A stretch of DNA of 64,000 nt from Bacillus horti. GTDB lineage: Bacteria; Bacillota; Bacilli; Caldalkalibacillales; JCM-10596. Of this stretch, positions 17,754 through 25,653 are shown piece by piece. The notes beneath the pieces are model-generated. The model had not been told where the DNA came from. It did not search any database and was given only the letters and a program-made list of their open reading frames with translations. Position 1 is the first letter of the stretch, and every line of letters starts with the position of its first letter. The translations under genes were made by a program, and so were the position numbers. The DNA lies in assembly GCF_030813115.1 (NCBI RefSeq), contig NZ_JAUSTY010000003.1, forward strand, positions 1 to 64,000, given 5' to 3'.

Positions 17754-17840
17754 TAATGAATTAGTAACTCTGATTTTCTAACTAATTTAAGCATCATAAT
17801 GCTCTTTAGTGTGTTCCCAGAGAAAAAGCATGCTACAATA

Positions 17841-17863
17841 TATTATTTGAACGTTCAAACAAT
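17841..17863. promoter_or_regulatory. Second candidate TetR operator
   Basis: TTTGAACGTTCAAA (17846-17859) is a perfect 14-bp palindrome with AT-rich extensions that read ATTGTTTGAACG on the minus strand. It lies between the TetR stop and the exporter gene, about 140 bases upstream of the latter. Confidence 0.6.
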
Positions 17864-17877
17864 AACTTCTAAAAATT

Positions 17878-18474
17878 TTATTTTTCTTCTTTTTTATTTG
17901 CTGCTGTCAAATAAGACTCTAATACGACAGCGAGCATATCATAAGCTTCATCATAATTGAACTCGTCGTCACACATTTGCTGTAGCGCGAGACCATCAAA
18001 AACAGAGAGCAGAATAGAAGCAAGCGGCTTAGAAGAATCCTCAGGTAAATGACCGATCGTTTGAATCAAATCATTCAATCTGGCTCTTTTTGTCTGTAGA
18101 GTTTCTTTAAGGTTCTCAGATACTTTCTCATTACGCAATCCTATAGCAAATAACTCGTAACGAAGAAGCACCATGGATGAATCTGAAAGAGCTCTGTTTT
18201 TAGGTACCTGTAGCACCTGTTTTAAATTCTCCACGGAAAGCTCTTGACTCCCATAGTTCTTCAAATCCTGCAGAGACTCACAATACTTCTTTGTTTCCTG
18301 CTGAAACACTTCAGCAAAAAGCAGATCCTTGCTAGGGAAATAATAATTAATTAAGCCTTGAGCCACACCAGCCGTTTGGGCTATTTCTTTAGTAGAGGCT
18401 TTGTCGTAGCCTTTTTCTGCTAATACCTGATACGCTGCTTTAATGATGAGATCTCGTTTGTCTTTATCTGTCAC
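17878..18474 (-). CDS. TetR-family transcriptional regulator
   Basis: A 198-residue protein. The N-terminal 60 residues carry the TetR helix-turn-helix (STKEIAQTAGVAQGLINYYFPSKDLLF); the rest is the helical ligand-binding and dimer domain, resembling members with a BetI-like C-terminal domain. GTG start with AAGGGTGAGG upstream. It lies 174 bases before the MMPL exporter on the same strand. Matching palindromes upstream of both genes suggest it represses itself and the exporter. The inducer is unknown. Confidence 0.88.
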   Translation of the reverse strand: MTDKDKRDLIIKAAYQVLAEKGYDKASTKEIAQTAGVAQGLINYYFPSKDLLFAEVFQQETKKYCESLQDLKNYGSQELSVENLKQVLQVPKNRALSDSSMVLLRYELFAIGLRNEKVSENLKETLQTKRARLNDLIQTIGHLPEDSSKPLASILLSVFDGLALQQMCDDEFNYDEAYDMLAVVLESYLTAANKKEEK

Positions 18475-18491
18475 TGTACCTCACCCTTATC

Positions 18492-18513
18492 TTTGTTTGA
18501 ATGATCATTCAAA
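18492..18513. promoter_or_regulatory. Candidate TetR auto-operator
   Basis: TTTGAATGATCATTCAAA (18496-18513) is a perfect 18-bp palindrome, extended to the left as TTTGTTTGAATG. It lies 18-39 bases upstream of the TetR gene start, where a bound repressor would block its own promoter. Confidence 0.65.
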
Positions 18514-18621
18514 AAGATTGTAGCATACCTCCTATTTGATGTGCAACTACTTAATAATAAATGAATTCTGCATGCTTTAGAGTAGGTGGCTCCACATTAT
18601 TATTCCGTAAGTCGTTATAAA

Positions 18622-19350
18622 TCAGCTTCGTAGCCCCTCTGGATAGGGCTGTAAAAAGGTTTGCATCAGTAGGTACTTTTGATCATACTGATGAACCCAT
18701 CTATTTAAAACCTTTAGTGGGTCACTTAAGGGTACTTGCCGCTTACGATAGTCCTCCAGTAAGGAAAGAAACTGTTCTTTCTCATCCCTACTTAGCTGTT
18801 CAGAAAAATATCCCATGATATGAGACAACACATTTATGTTTGCACCAACTGAAGGAGCTTGGCCTAATAGCTTATAGAATACTTCTTTGTAAGCTAAGTA
18901 AACGTTATGAATATCCCTATTATTGCCCTTTGCTACCATTCGCCCTAACTCTTTTTGGCGTTGTTGATCGTAGGCCATAAGTAAATATTTGTTTTCACTT
19001 TGAAATTGAATGAGGGACTGGATGGATGGAGTTTCCTGCACAGAGCGGAAATGAGCAAGGCTAAATAGCTTAGTCAAAAAGTGTTCACGATTCTCCTGCT
19101 GGTGGATCATCGCCATTTCAATTATAGCCACATGTTGATCATTTATTAGATGATCCATTAAGAGTGATTCTTTATTTGAATTCGGACTTATTAACACGCA
19201 GCCATCGATTTCCTTATCCATTTCCTCGGGGAGGGTGTGCTTGAATACGACTTGAACAAACTCACTTAAATGTTTAATAAAAGGATAGTCATGCCACTCA
19301 GCTTCATCGTTTTGGATAAACGCTACAACTGGTTTGGAAAAGTGTCTCAT
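18622..19350 (-). CDS. DUF1722 (YbgA C-terminal type) protein with an unrelated N-terminal half
   Basis: A 242-residue protein of unknown function. Residues about 115-240 match the DUF1722 domain: FQSENKYLLMAYDQQRQKELGRMVA, NINVLSHIMGYFSEQLSRDEKEQFLSLLEDYR, VPLSDPLKVLNRW and the ending LQPYPEGL. In YbgA-type proteins this domain usually follows DUF523, a cysteine-containing domain. Here the first 110 residues have no cysteine motif of that kind and instead look like a small alpha/beta fold (PVVAFIQNDEAEW, CVLISPN, VAIIEMAMI). ATG start with AAAGGGGGGAG upstream. A stand-alone gene with its own transcript. Confidence 0.75.
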   Translation of the reverse strand: MRHFSKPVVAFIQNDEAEWHDYPFIKHLSEFVQVVFKHTLPEEMDKEIDGCVLISPNSNKESLLMDHLINDQHVAIIEMAMIHQQENREHFLTKLFSLAHFRSVQETPSIQSLIQFQSENKYLLMAYDQQRQKELGRMVAKGNNRDIHNVYLAYKEVFYKLLGQAPSVGANINVLSHIMGYFSEQLSRDEKEQFLSLLEDYRKRQVPLSDPLKVLNRWVHQYDQKYLLMQTFLQPYPEGLRS

Positions 19351-19496
19351 CCATTTCTCCCCCCTTTAATAAGGCACATGCTCCCCATGAAAGGTGTGCC
19401 TTTGTTAATGTTAATACGTTTCATCTCCTTATGAAACTAACCTTTATTTTTTAAGTTTCTATTTACTCTTATTTAGCTTCCTTGATACGCTTCTAA

Positions 19497-20450
19497 TTAA
19501 ACCTTAGCTTGCTCTGAGCTCAAGGAAGGTGCTTTAAGAACCCTATTCCGATGAAAGTACTGAGTACCAATTACACCAGCTATGATACAGGTAGCGCCTA
19601 TGATGTGGTACACAGTAATGACCTCGCCTTGAAACATTGCACCTGCAGCCATAGAAACAATGGTGGACATATTGGCAAAGACACTCATTTTGGACGCTTC
19701 AATTTTAGACAATGAATAACTAGAGATTAGTGATGTAATGAGAGAGGATAGGATCCCTAGGTAAAAGATAGAGAAAACAAAACTACGATTAGTTAAGGGT
19801 ACTAAAAACTCGGTAAGTGTACCAGCGATCGCATGCTGGGTCACAGAGTAAATTAAAAAGGTAGAAAAGCCAACGGCAAGTGTTAGAAATGTAATTTCCA
19901 CCGGCCTGAAGGATTTTAACAGAAAGCGAGCCAGTACACTGTATCCAGCAATGGACAAACATGCTAAGAATAACAAAGAAATTCCTGTCATATTAGAAAG
20001 ATCAACAGTGCTCCCCTTCATGACAAATATAAATATCACCCCAAAAATGGAAAGGGAAATGGACAGCTTTTGTAGTGTCGTAGTGACCTCCTTCAAGAAG
20101 ATGAACGCCAATGTTAGTGTTAAAATGGGTGTGAAAGCGTGTAAAATCCCACCCTCAGCAGACGTAGCATGCTGCAAGCCGAACGCTTGAAGTGTAAAAA
20201 AGCCTAAGGGATACATCGATGCTAAGAGGATAGCCTTAAACACAGGCTTACCCTTATAGCTAAGCTTAATGCGTCCAAATAACACCGGGATAGACATCAC
20301 TAGAAAGGCGACGGCAAAGCGAAACGCAAGGGTATCAATCGGCGGGGCATAATCTAGAGCAACTTTAGTAAATAGAAAAGAAAAGCCAACAATTAAGGAA
20401 TTTATAACAGCAAATAGGTAGACTAATCCAAGTCCATTATTTTTAGACAT
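19497..20450 (-). CDS. EamA/DMT-family membrane transporter
   Basis: A 317-residue membrane protein with ten predicted helices made of two EamA repeats, e.g. LIVGFSFLFTKVALDYAPP with LAFRFAVAFLV in the first, and SIAGYSVLARFLLKSF in the second. DMT proteins of this class export amino acids or other metabolites. It is divergent from the MocR-type regulator at 20712 across a 260-base shared region, a common arrangement in which the MocR protein controls the exporter. ATG with AAAGGGGGAG upstream. Confidence 0.9.
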   Translation of the reverse strand: MSKNNGLGLVYLFAVINSLIVGFSFLFTKVALDYAPPIDTLAFRFAVAFLVMSIPVLFGRIKLSYKGKPVFKAILLASMYPLGFFTLQAFGLQHATSAEGGILHAFTPILTLTLAFIFLKEVTTTLQKLSISLSIFGVIFIFVMKGSTVDLSNMTGISLLFLACLSIAGYSVLARFLLKSFRPVEITFLTLAVGFSTFLIYSVTQHAIAGTLTEFLVPLTNRSFVFSIFYLGILSSLITSLISSYSLSKIEASKMSVFANMSTIVSMAAGAMFQGEVITVYHIIGATCIIAGVIGTQYFHRNRVLKAPSLSSEQAKV

Positions 20451-20711
20451 GACTTCACTCCCCCTTTAAAACCAGTCCGTATATCTCTTTTTCTAAGTCT
20501 TCAACTGTTATGTTAAAGTCATTACTAGCTTTAAACAATGGTCTTTTCGGAGAACTGTACCGAAGCAGTTAGAAGTGATGAGTTTTTTTCTTTGTGGGTA
20601 AAGAAGGGGAGGGGGAGGTAAAGGAGGATATTCCTTCTGACTTTTCTCAAAAGAATCGTTACAGCTGGAAAAAGGCTGTGTATAATAAGAGAAGGGATGG
20701 GGGACTGAAAA

Positions 20712-22061
20712 TTGAGAAAGTATGTATCTATTCTTAATATTCTACAACAGCAAATTAAGGAGAGACACTATCTGCCAGGTCAGAAGCTCCCTTCTATTCG
20801 CCAAGCGGCCAAGCAGTATGCGTGTAGCCAGAGTACAGTTATTAGAGCGTACTTGGAGCTGGAGAAGGAGCACTTCATCTATTCCGTCCCACAAAGTGGA
20901 TTTTATGTCGTGGGAGAGTCGAGTCTAGAACGATCTCAGAGCAATGGGGAAGAACGAATTGATTTCGCTTCAGTAGGACCAGACGCCCATCTATTCCCCT
21001 ATTTGGACTTTCAGCATTGTACGAATAAAGCGATCGATACGTACAAATATAAATTGTTTTCCTACGGCAATCATCAAGAATTAGAAAATTTAAGGAAAAC
21101 ACTAGTATGGCACTTAGCCAATGATCAGATTTTCCCCAAGCAAGAGCAGATTGTCATAACGGCAGGGGTACAACCAGCTATGGAGCTTTTAGCTAAAATT
21201 CCGTTCCCTAATGGACATTCAGAGATTTTAGTAGAGCAACCAAGCTACGGGATTTACCTACGATACCTTGAAGAAGAGGGGATTCCTGTTCGTTCTATTC
21301 CACGCACCATGGAAGGAATTGATCTAGTAGAGCTTGAACGGATTTTTAAGAATGGGAGCATTAAATTTTTCTATACCATGCCTAGGCATCATAATCCATT
21401 AGGAACTACGTACGGAGTTAACGAACGGAAGAAAATTTCTCAGCTAGCGAGCAAATACAATGTGTATATTGTAGAGGATGATTATATGGCAGATCTAGGG
21501 GGAGAACGCAAGTATGAGCCTATTTTTGCGTATAACAGAACAGGACATGTTGTGTATTTGAAAAGCTTTTCAAAGATTATTTTTCCTGGCTTGAAGCTTG
21601 GAGCTGTCGTTTTGCCAGAGCTTTTGTACCAAACGTTTCAAGTTCATAATAAACGTAATGGAGCGGCCCTATTATCTCAGGCTACTCTAGAAGTGTATAT
21701 TAAAAATGGAATGTACGAGAGGCACAAACGTCATTTGTACACAGAATATTCAGCTCGTCTACAGACGTTAAAGGAAGCACTACTAAACTATAACAACCGT
21801 GGGCTCATTGAGCCTTATCCATCCAGTCCAGGCTTTTATATGTCGCTAAAGCTGCCGGCTTCAGTTAATTTGGAAAGCCTACAGGAACGTCTGATGGCAA
21901 GGGGAGTTCGAGTATCCTTAGGCAAGAGATTTTATCTGTCTACCTTTTTGAATCGAGAAAAGTTTATCCGGCTCAGCATTTCTAGGGTAAGTGGTCAGGA
22001 AATTTCTGAAGGAATACGGATCATTGTACAGGAAGTAGAGGAACTGACAAAAAGTAGCTAG
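20712..22061 (+). CDS. MocR-type regulator: GntR DNA-binding domain fused to aminotransferase-like domain
   Basis: A 449-residue fusion. Residues 1-75 form a GntR winged helix (LPGQKLPSIRQAAKQYACSQSTVIRAYLELEKE); from about residue 90 it is a fold-type I aminotransferase domain with AGVQPAMELL, the Asp of YIVEDDYMAD and the PLP lysine in YLKSFSKIIFPGLKLG. MocR proteins sense PLP-linked amino acids or amines and regulate adjacent genes. Start is TTG at 20712 with GATGGGGGA upstream. It is divergent from the EamA transporter, its likely target. Confidence 0.88.
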   Translation: MRKYVSILNILQQQIKERHYLPGQKLPSIRQAAKQYACSQSTVIRAYLELEKEHFIYSVPQSGFYVVGESSLERSQSNGEERIDFASVGPDAHLFPYLDFQHCTNKAIDTYKYKLFSYGNHQELENLRKTLVWHLANDQIFPKQEQIVITAGVQPAMELLAKIPFPNGHSEILVEQPSYGIYLRYLEEEGIPVRSIPRTMEGIDLVELERIFKNGSIKFFYTMPRHHNPLGTTYGVNERKKISQLASKYNVYIVEDDYMADLGGERKYEPIFAYNRTGHVVYLKSFSKIIFPGLKLGAVVLPELLYQTFQVHNKRNGAALLSQATLEVYIKNGMYERHKRHLYTEYSARLQTLKEALLNYNNRGLIEPYPSSPGFYMSLKLPASVNLESLQERLMARGVRVSLGKRFYLSTFLNREKFIRLSISRVSGQEISEGIRIIVQEVEELTKSS

Positions 22062-22188
22062 AGAAATAACGAAGATAGTGTAAGGACGAGACTAAAGGGT
22101 AACAAACATGAATAGAAATGAAGGAAAAGGATAACGACAAGAAGGATCAGAAATCAGATTAGCGTATGATGATAGGAGTGAACATAGC

Positions 22189-22977
22189 GTGATGAAAAGA
22201 AAGCTATTATTCTTAATCTCTTTCATTTTGCTGCTTATCGTGTTAGCAGGATGTGTGCAAGGAAAAAGTCATGTGACTATTAACCCGGATGGGACAATGG
22301 ATCTAATGATTCAGCTAGAGCTTCCTAACACTTCAGAATTTCTTCTAATGGACCAGGTGGAGGGACTTATCAGAGATGCACTTGCCGATTCAGGATTTAC
22401 CTTGGAGTCTATGGAGACGGAAGGGCAGGGAATTGGCTATCAGGCTCATAAGCATTTTGAATCCCTAGAAGAGCTTAATGTTCAAGAAGGCATTGGATCA
22501 GAAGGAAGCACAGGGCAAGGAAGAGGCTCAGGGACAGGCAATGAAGCAGGGGTAGCGTCTGAAAGGCTACATATTGAAGAGGAGCATAAGTTTTTTTACT
22601 CCAAATATAGCATAGAGGGCGTTATTGATATTGATGAGATCATCACAGAGTACCTTGAGGAGAGAAACCTGGATCGGTTAACCAATAATGTTCTTGGAAG
22701 AATGCTTACGAGCAGAATCCTAGATCAAGTCGATTTTGAGTTTATGCTGACCCTCCCTATCAAATCATTTGGAGAGCATAATGCTAAGGAGGTTTCAGGT
22801 AGCACACTGACGTGGGATATTTCCTTCTCAAGACCTAATCCTATTGAACTGGAGCTTATTGTTCCTAACGTAGTGAACATTGTAGGATCTATAATTGTAA
22901 TATTAATTATGATTCTATCCCTATTCCTTCTAGCAAGAAAACAAATGAAAAGAAGAGCGCCATACGAGAAAACCTAA
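22189..22977 (+). CDS. Predicted lipoprotein with LppM-like (DUF3153-type) domain and C-terminal membrane helix
   Basis: A 262-residue surface protein. It has a signal peptide ending in lipobox LAGC near residue 22, then HVTINPDGTMDLMIQLELP typical of LppM/DUF3153 beta-rich domains, a low-complexity Gly/Ser/Glu stretch near residues 105-120 (GSEGSTGQGRGSGTG), and a C-terminal hydrophobic segment (VNIVGSIIVILIMILSLFLLA) followed by basic residues. So it is anchored at both ends with the body outside the cell. Function unknown. GTG start at 22189 followed at once by ATG 22192; the TAGGAG site fits either. A strong terminator follows. Confidence 0.7.
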   Translation: MMKRKLLFLISFILLLIVLAGCVQGKSHVTINPDGTMDLMIQLELPNTSEFLLMDQVEGLIRDALADSGFTLESMETEGQGIGYQAHKHFESLEELNVQEGIGSEGSTGQGRGSGTGNEAGVASERLHIEEEHKFFYSKYSIEGVIDIDEIITEYLEERNLDRLTNNVLGRMLTSRILDQVDFEFMLTLPIKSFGEHNAKEVSGSTLTWDISFSRPNPIELELIVPNVVNIVGSIIVILIMILSLFLLARKQMKRRAPYEKT

Positions 22978-22985
22978 CAGAGATA

Positions 22986-23029
22986 GGGAGTAGTGAGCTT
23001 GCAAATCAAGCTATTTACTACTCCCTTTC
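22986..23029 (+). terminator. Terminator after the lipoprotein gene
   Basis: GGGAGTAGT and ACTACTCCC form the base of a long stem, continued by AGCTTG / CAAGCT, followed by TTT. It ends the plus-strand lipoprotein gene, which converges with the frameshifted SLH-type gene. Confidence 0.8.
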
Positions 23030-23199
23030 ATAATGAGGATTTTGTAATAAATCAAAGCTTTATGTCTACTTTGTGTGGACGTTTGTTCTTTTATTATCCT
23101 CTTTTACATAATTCGAGTCTATCTCTCATTTCATTCTTCATTTTCTCCCATCTTACTTCACTCATTATTCAAAATTTACTTGTGTTTTTTACTCTATCT

Positions 23200-24162
23200 C
23201 TATTTAGACTCACCTAGCAGATAATTATAGAAAGGCTCGTCGACCCAAAACGTATAAGAGGTAATGCTAAGGTCTGGATCCAGCTTTTTTAATTCAGCAA
23301 CAATCCTTTGAGAATCTTCACTTAAGGAGAAGGAATGTACCTGATAGGGGCTGCCTTCCTGTACAATTTTGTTGTTTGTAATCAATTCGTAATCGTCAAT
23401 TGGTGTTGCTGAAAAATATCGGCATCACTGGTATAGCCAATATAATTTTTATAAAGACCTTTATTAGCTAGAACCTTTCCTAGTAATTCATAGACAAACT
23501 CAGTAGATGCTTCTGCGTATGGTTCAAACGAGAGGTAATGTGAAGCTGGAATGAGACCAGTGTCTACGGCTGTAGCTAACTCCTGACCTGTTTTAATACT
23601 AAAATCGGTGCTGGAAAGCTGTAGCTTGCTCAAGGCAGCATCTATCTTTTCGACTGGGTATGTATAAGCGAGCTCTTTAAAATCAGCTGCTCTTACAGCG
23701 ATTAGTGCAGCAACTGTCTGAGTGAGGGGTTCATTGCTCTGAATGGAAGGGCCAGTTAGAATGCCTGCTTCATATAGGGCCAAAGCATGGGGATATAAAG
23801 CATGTGAGGTACTTAAATCGTTAAAACGTAATGGCTGTCTCTTCTTCTGTTGAAGCTACCGATTGGCCCTGTAACAGTGTACTTACTGCTTCAATTAAAC
23901 CGCCTTTCGTTAAAGCATCCTGAAGTGTAATTCCATACTTGTCCTGTAAAAACTGCTGGTATTCGGCTACACCCTCCACAGGAGATCGCTCAGAGACCTG
24001 TTTTACATTTCCAATCACAGATGTTTGCTCAGAGACACTCTTTTCATCTACAATCGCAGCTTGAGCTAGAATGCTGGTGGTTTGCAGGAAGATAAGGGAA
24101 AAGGTCAAAAGTAGAGCAAGAATTCCTTTTGTGATCAACGGTAGTGCCACATTCTTTTTCAT
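23200..24162 (-). pseudogene. Secreted SLH-domain-like protein gene with two compensating frameshifts
   Basis: Three consecutive minus-strand frames (24162-23821, then to 23382, then to 23200) read as one protein of about 320 residues. It begins with a signal peptide (LLTFSLIFLQTTSILAQA), continues through EYQQFLQDKYGITLQDALTKGGL, and then an S-layer-homology-like repeat (FNDLSTSHALYPHALALYEAGILTGPS, LTQTVAALIAVRA). The first break is one extra base in an A4 run (T4 on the coding strand) at about 23822-23827; the second is one missing base in the T5 run near 23412-23417, after which the frame reads SATPIDDYELITNNK. SLH domains bind secondary cell-wall polymers. Either a decaying gene or two base-calling errors in short homopolymers. 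The start is an ATG with GGAGGT upstream. Confidence 0.7.
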
Positions 24163-24273
24163 AACTGTACCTCCATATTAATTATTCCTATATGAATAAT
24201 TGGCTTTATTTTCTTCATCATAAAGCGAGGTGCTGGGACTGTCAATGAAAAAGAAGGAATTTTGGCACAAATA

Positions 24274-24305
24274 AAGAGTGGTATTTGGCTTAGAATACCA
24301 CTCTT
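24274..24305 (-). terminator. Perfect 12-bp hairpin downstream of the aldo/keto reductase
   Basis: AAGAGTGGTATT and AATACCACTCTT form a perfect stem with an eight-base loop. On the minus strand it is followed by TATTTG, a weak T tract, so it probably ends the aldo/keto reductase transcript about 240 bases beyond its stop. Confidence 0.55.
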
Positions 24306-24424
24306 ACAGCGTACTTATTTCCTGTGTGGTATGGAGAAAATAGCCCCCGATCCCCACAGCAAAGCAAAACCAAGTGTGTGCACTTCTTCCTCATCGTGAG
24401 CATTTCTTCTGAGAGTGGGTTCGT

Positions 24425-24511
24425 CTACCAAAACAGACCACCACTCGCCCACCAGTCTAGACCAGATGGATCTTCTCCTATAGTGGTTTGTGTTGGTTTT
24501 TTATGCTTCAT
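24425..24511 (-). CDS. Small ORF, 28 residues, unknown
   Basis: An ATG-started minus-strand frame 30 bases after the aldo/keto reductase stop encodes a 28-residue peptide ending in GEDPSGLDWWASGGLFW. The tail is rich in Trp and Gly, which is unusual for random sequence. There is no convincing ribosome site (only AAGACGG), no modification enzymes nearby, and no conserved family I recognise. It could be a gene remnant or chance. Confidence 0.2.
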   Translation of the reverse strand: MKHKKPTQTTIGEDPSGLDWWASGGLFW

Positions 24512-24541
24512 GATGCACCGTCTTTCTTAACATCGATTTGC

Positions 24542-25543
24542 TTAAGCCTCTATGACTCGTTGTTGCTTTAGGATGTTGTCGATTTCCTTGAGTTGCTCTT
24601 GAGAGAGTGGTCCAAAGCTCATCGCTTTTGCTGCTACCTCCACCTGGCTGGCCTTTTTTAATCCTGGGATCGGAATGGTTCGATCGCTTTTACCCCAAAT
24701 CCAAGCAAGGGCTCCCTGCACTAGAGTACGATTCCCAGACGTTAAGATTTCTCTTACCGCATCTAGTGCATTCAAAAATTCAGCCTTCGGTTTGCCATCC
24801 TTGAAATAATGGACCCACTCATGAGAGCTGCCACGTACATCATCAGAAGACAGGTGAGACGTGTGATCAAATTTACCACTTAACAGTCCCATAGCGAGGG
24901 GAGCATTGTTAATGCTACTTAGTTGATATTGCTCGCATACGTCAAGCGCCTTGGAATCGCCAAGCAGAACGTTGAATGGATGCTGTATAGTAGAAGCGCC
25001 AGAGGCTCGTTTGGCAAATGCTTCTGCTCGATCCATATCACCTGTGCTAAAGCCATATGAGCGAATCAAGCCCTCTTGCTGCAGCTGCTCTAATGTATCG
25101 ACAGTAGAGTCGATTTCTTCATTTGAAATACCCCCTGCATGGACCTGATACAGGTCAATATAATCAGTATCTAGTCGTCTAAGAGAGGCTGTACATGCTG
25201 AGCGGATATACGCTGGAGAGACATCAACTTTAGAAAAGACGTTTTGAGTCTGTGGATCAAAGGTGAAGCCGAACTTCGTTGCGATGATGGCCTCATGACG
25301 CCTTCCCTTCAAAGCGCGTCCAATCACTTCCTCACTTCTTCCTGTTCCGTATACGTCTGCGGTATCAAAAAAATGAACCCCATGCTCCAAGGCCGTTTCA
25401 ATAGCGTGGATGGACTCCTCATCATTCACGTCTCCCCATCCGTCAGGCAATCCATCTAGCCAAAATGGCCCTCCTATCGCCCAACAGCCGAATCCAACAG
25501 CGCTAACTTCAATGTCTGTTTGCCCTAATCTTCTTTTATTCAT
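24542..25543 (-). CDS. Aldo/keto reductase
   Basis: A 333-residue TIM-barrel NADPH-dependent oxidoreductase. Family motifs are MNKRRLGQTDIEVSAVGFGCW at the start, the catalytic FFDTADVYGTGRSEEVIGRAL (Asp, Tyr), IIATKFGF (Lys) and DYIDLYQVHAGG (His), with the cofactor segment near the end (IPIPGLKKASQVE). The substrate, an aldehyde or ketone, is not predictable. ATG with AAAGGGGAA upstream. It is divergent from the MocR-type regulator at 25654 across about 110 bases, so that regulator may control it. Confidence 0.92.
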   Translation of the reverse strand: MNKRRLGQTDIEVSAVGFGCWAIGGPFWLDGLPDGWGDVNDEESIHAIETALEHGVHFFDTADVYGTGRSEEVIGRALKGRRHEAIIATKFGFTFDPQTQNVFSKVDVSPAYIRSACTASLRRLDTDYIDLYQVHAGGISNEEIDSTVDTLEQLQQEGLIRSYGFSTGDMDRAEAFAKRASGASTIQHPFNVLLGDSKALDVCEQYQLSSINNAPLAMGLLSGKFDHTSHLSSDDVRGSSHEWVHYFKDGKPKAEFLNALDAVREILTSGNRTLVQGALAWIWGKSDRTIPIPGLKKASQVEVAAKAMSFGPLSQEQLKEIDNILKQQRVIEA

Positions 25544-25653
25544 CGTGAAATTCCCCTTTCATTATTAAATGTAAAGTCATTATAATAAGAGAAAACGGTT
25601 CATCAAAGAGCCAATTTTATATTGTTTTTAGGAACCAATTTGGAGGTGGGGAA

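Larger units (their letters stand above)
24163..24541. other. Intergenic region between the SLH-type gene and the aldo/keto reductase gene
   Basis: This 379-base gap contains the upstream region of the SLH-type gene, a perfect hairpin at 24274-24305, and a 28-codon minus-strand frame (24425-24511). Nothing else recognisable. Confidence 0.6.

Noticed and set aside
24316-24420. tRNA-like or structured RNA in the gap before the aldo/keto reductase
   Set aside because: I could not fold a cloverleaf or find conserved tRNA box sequences.
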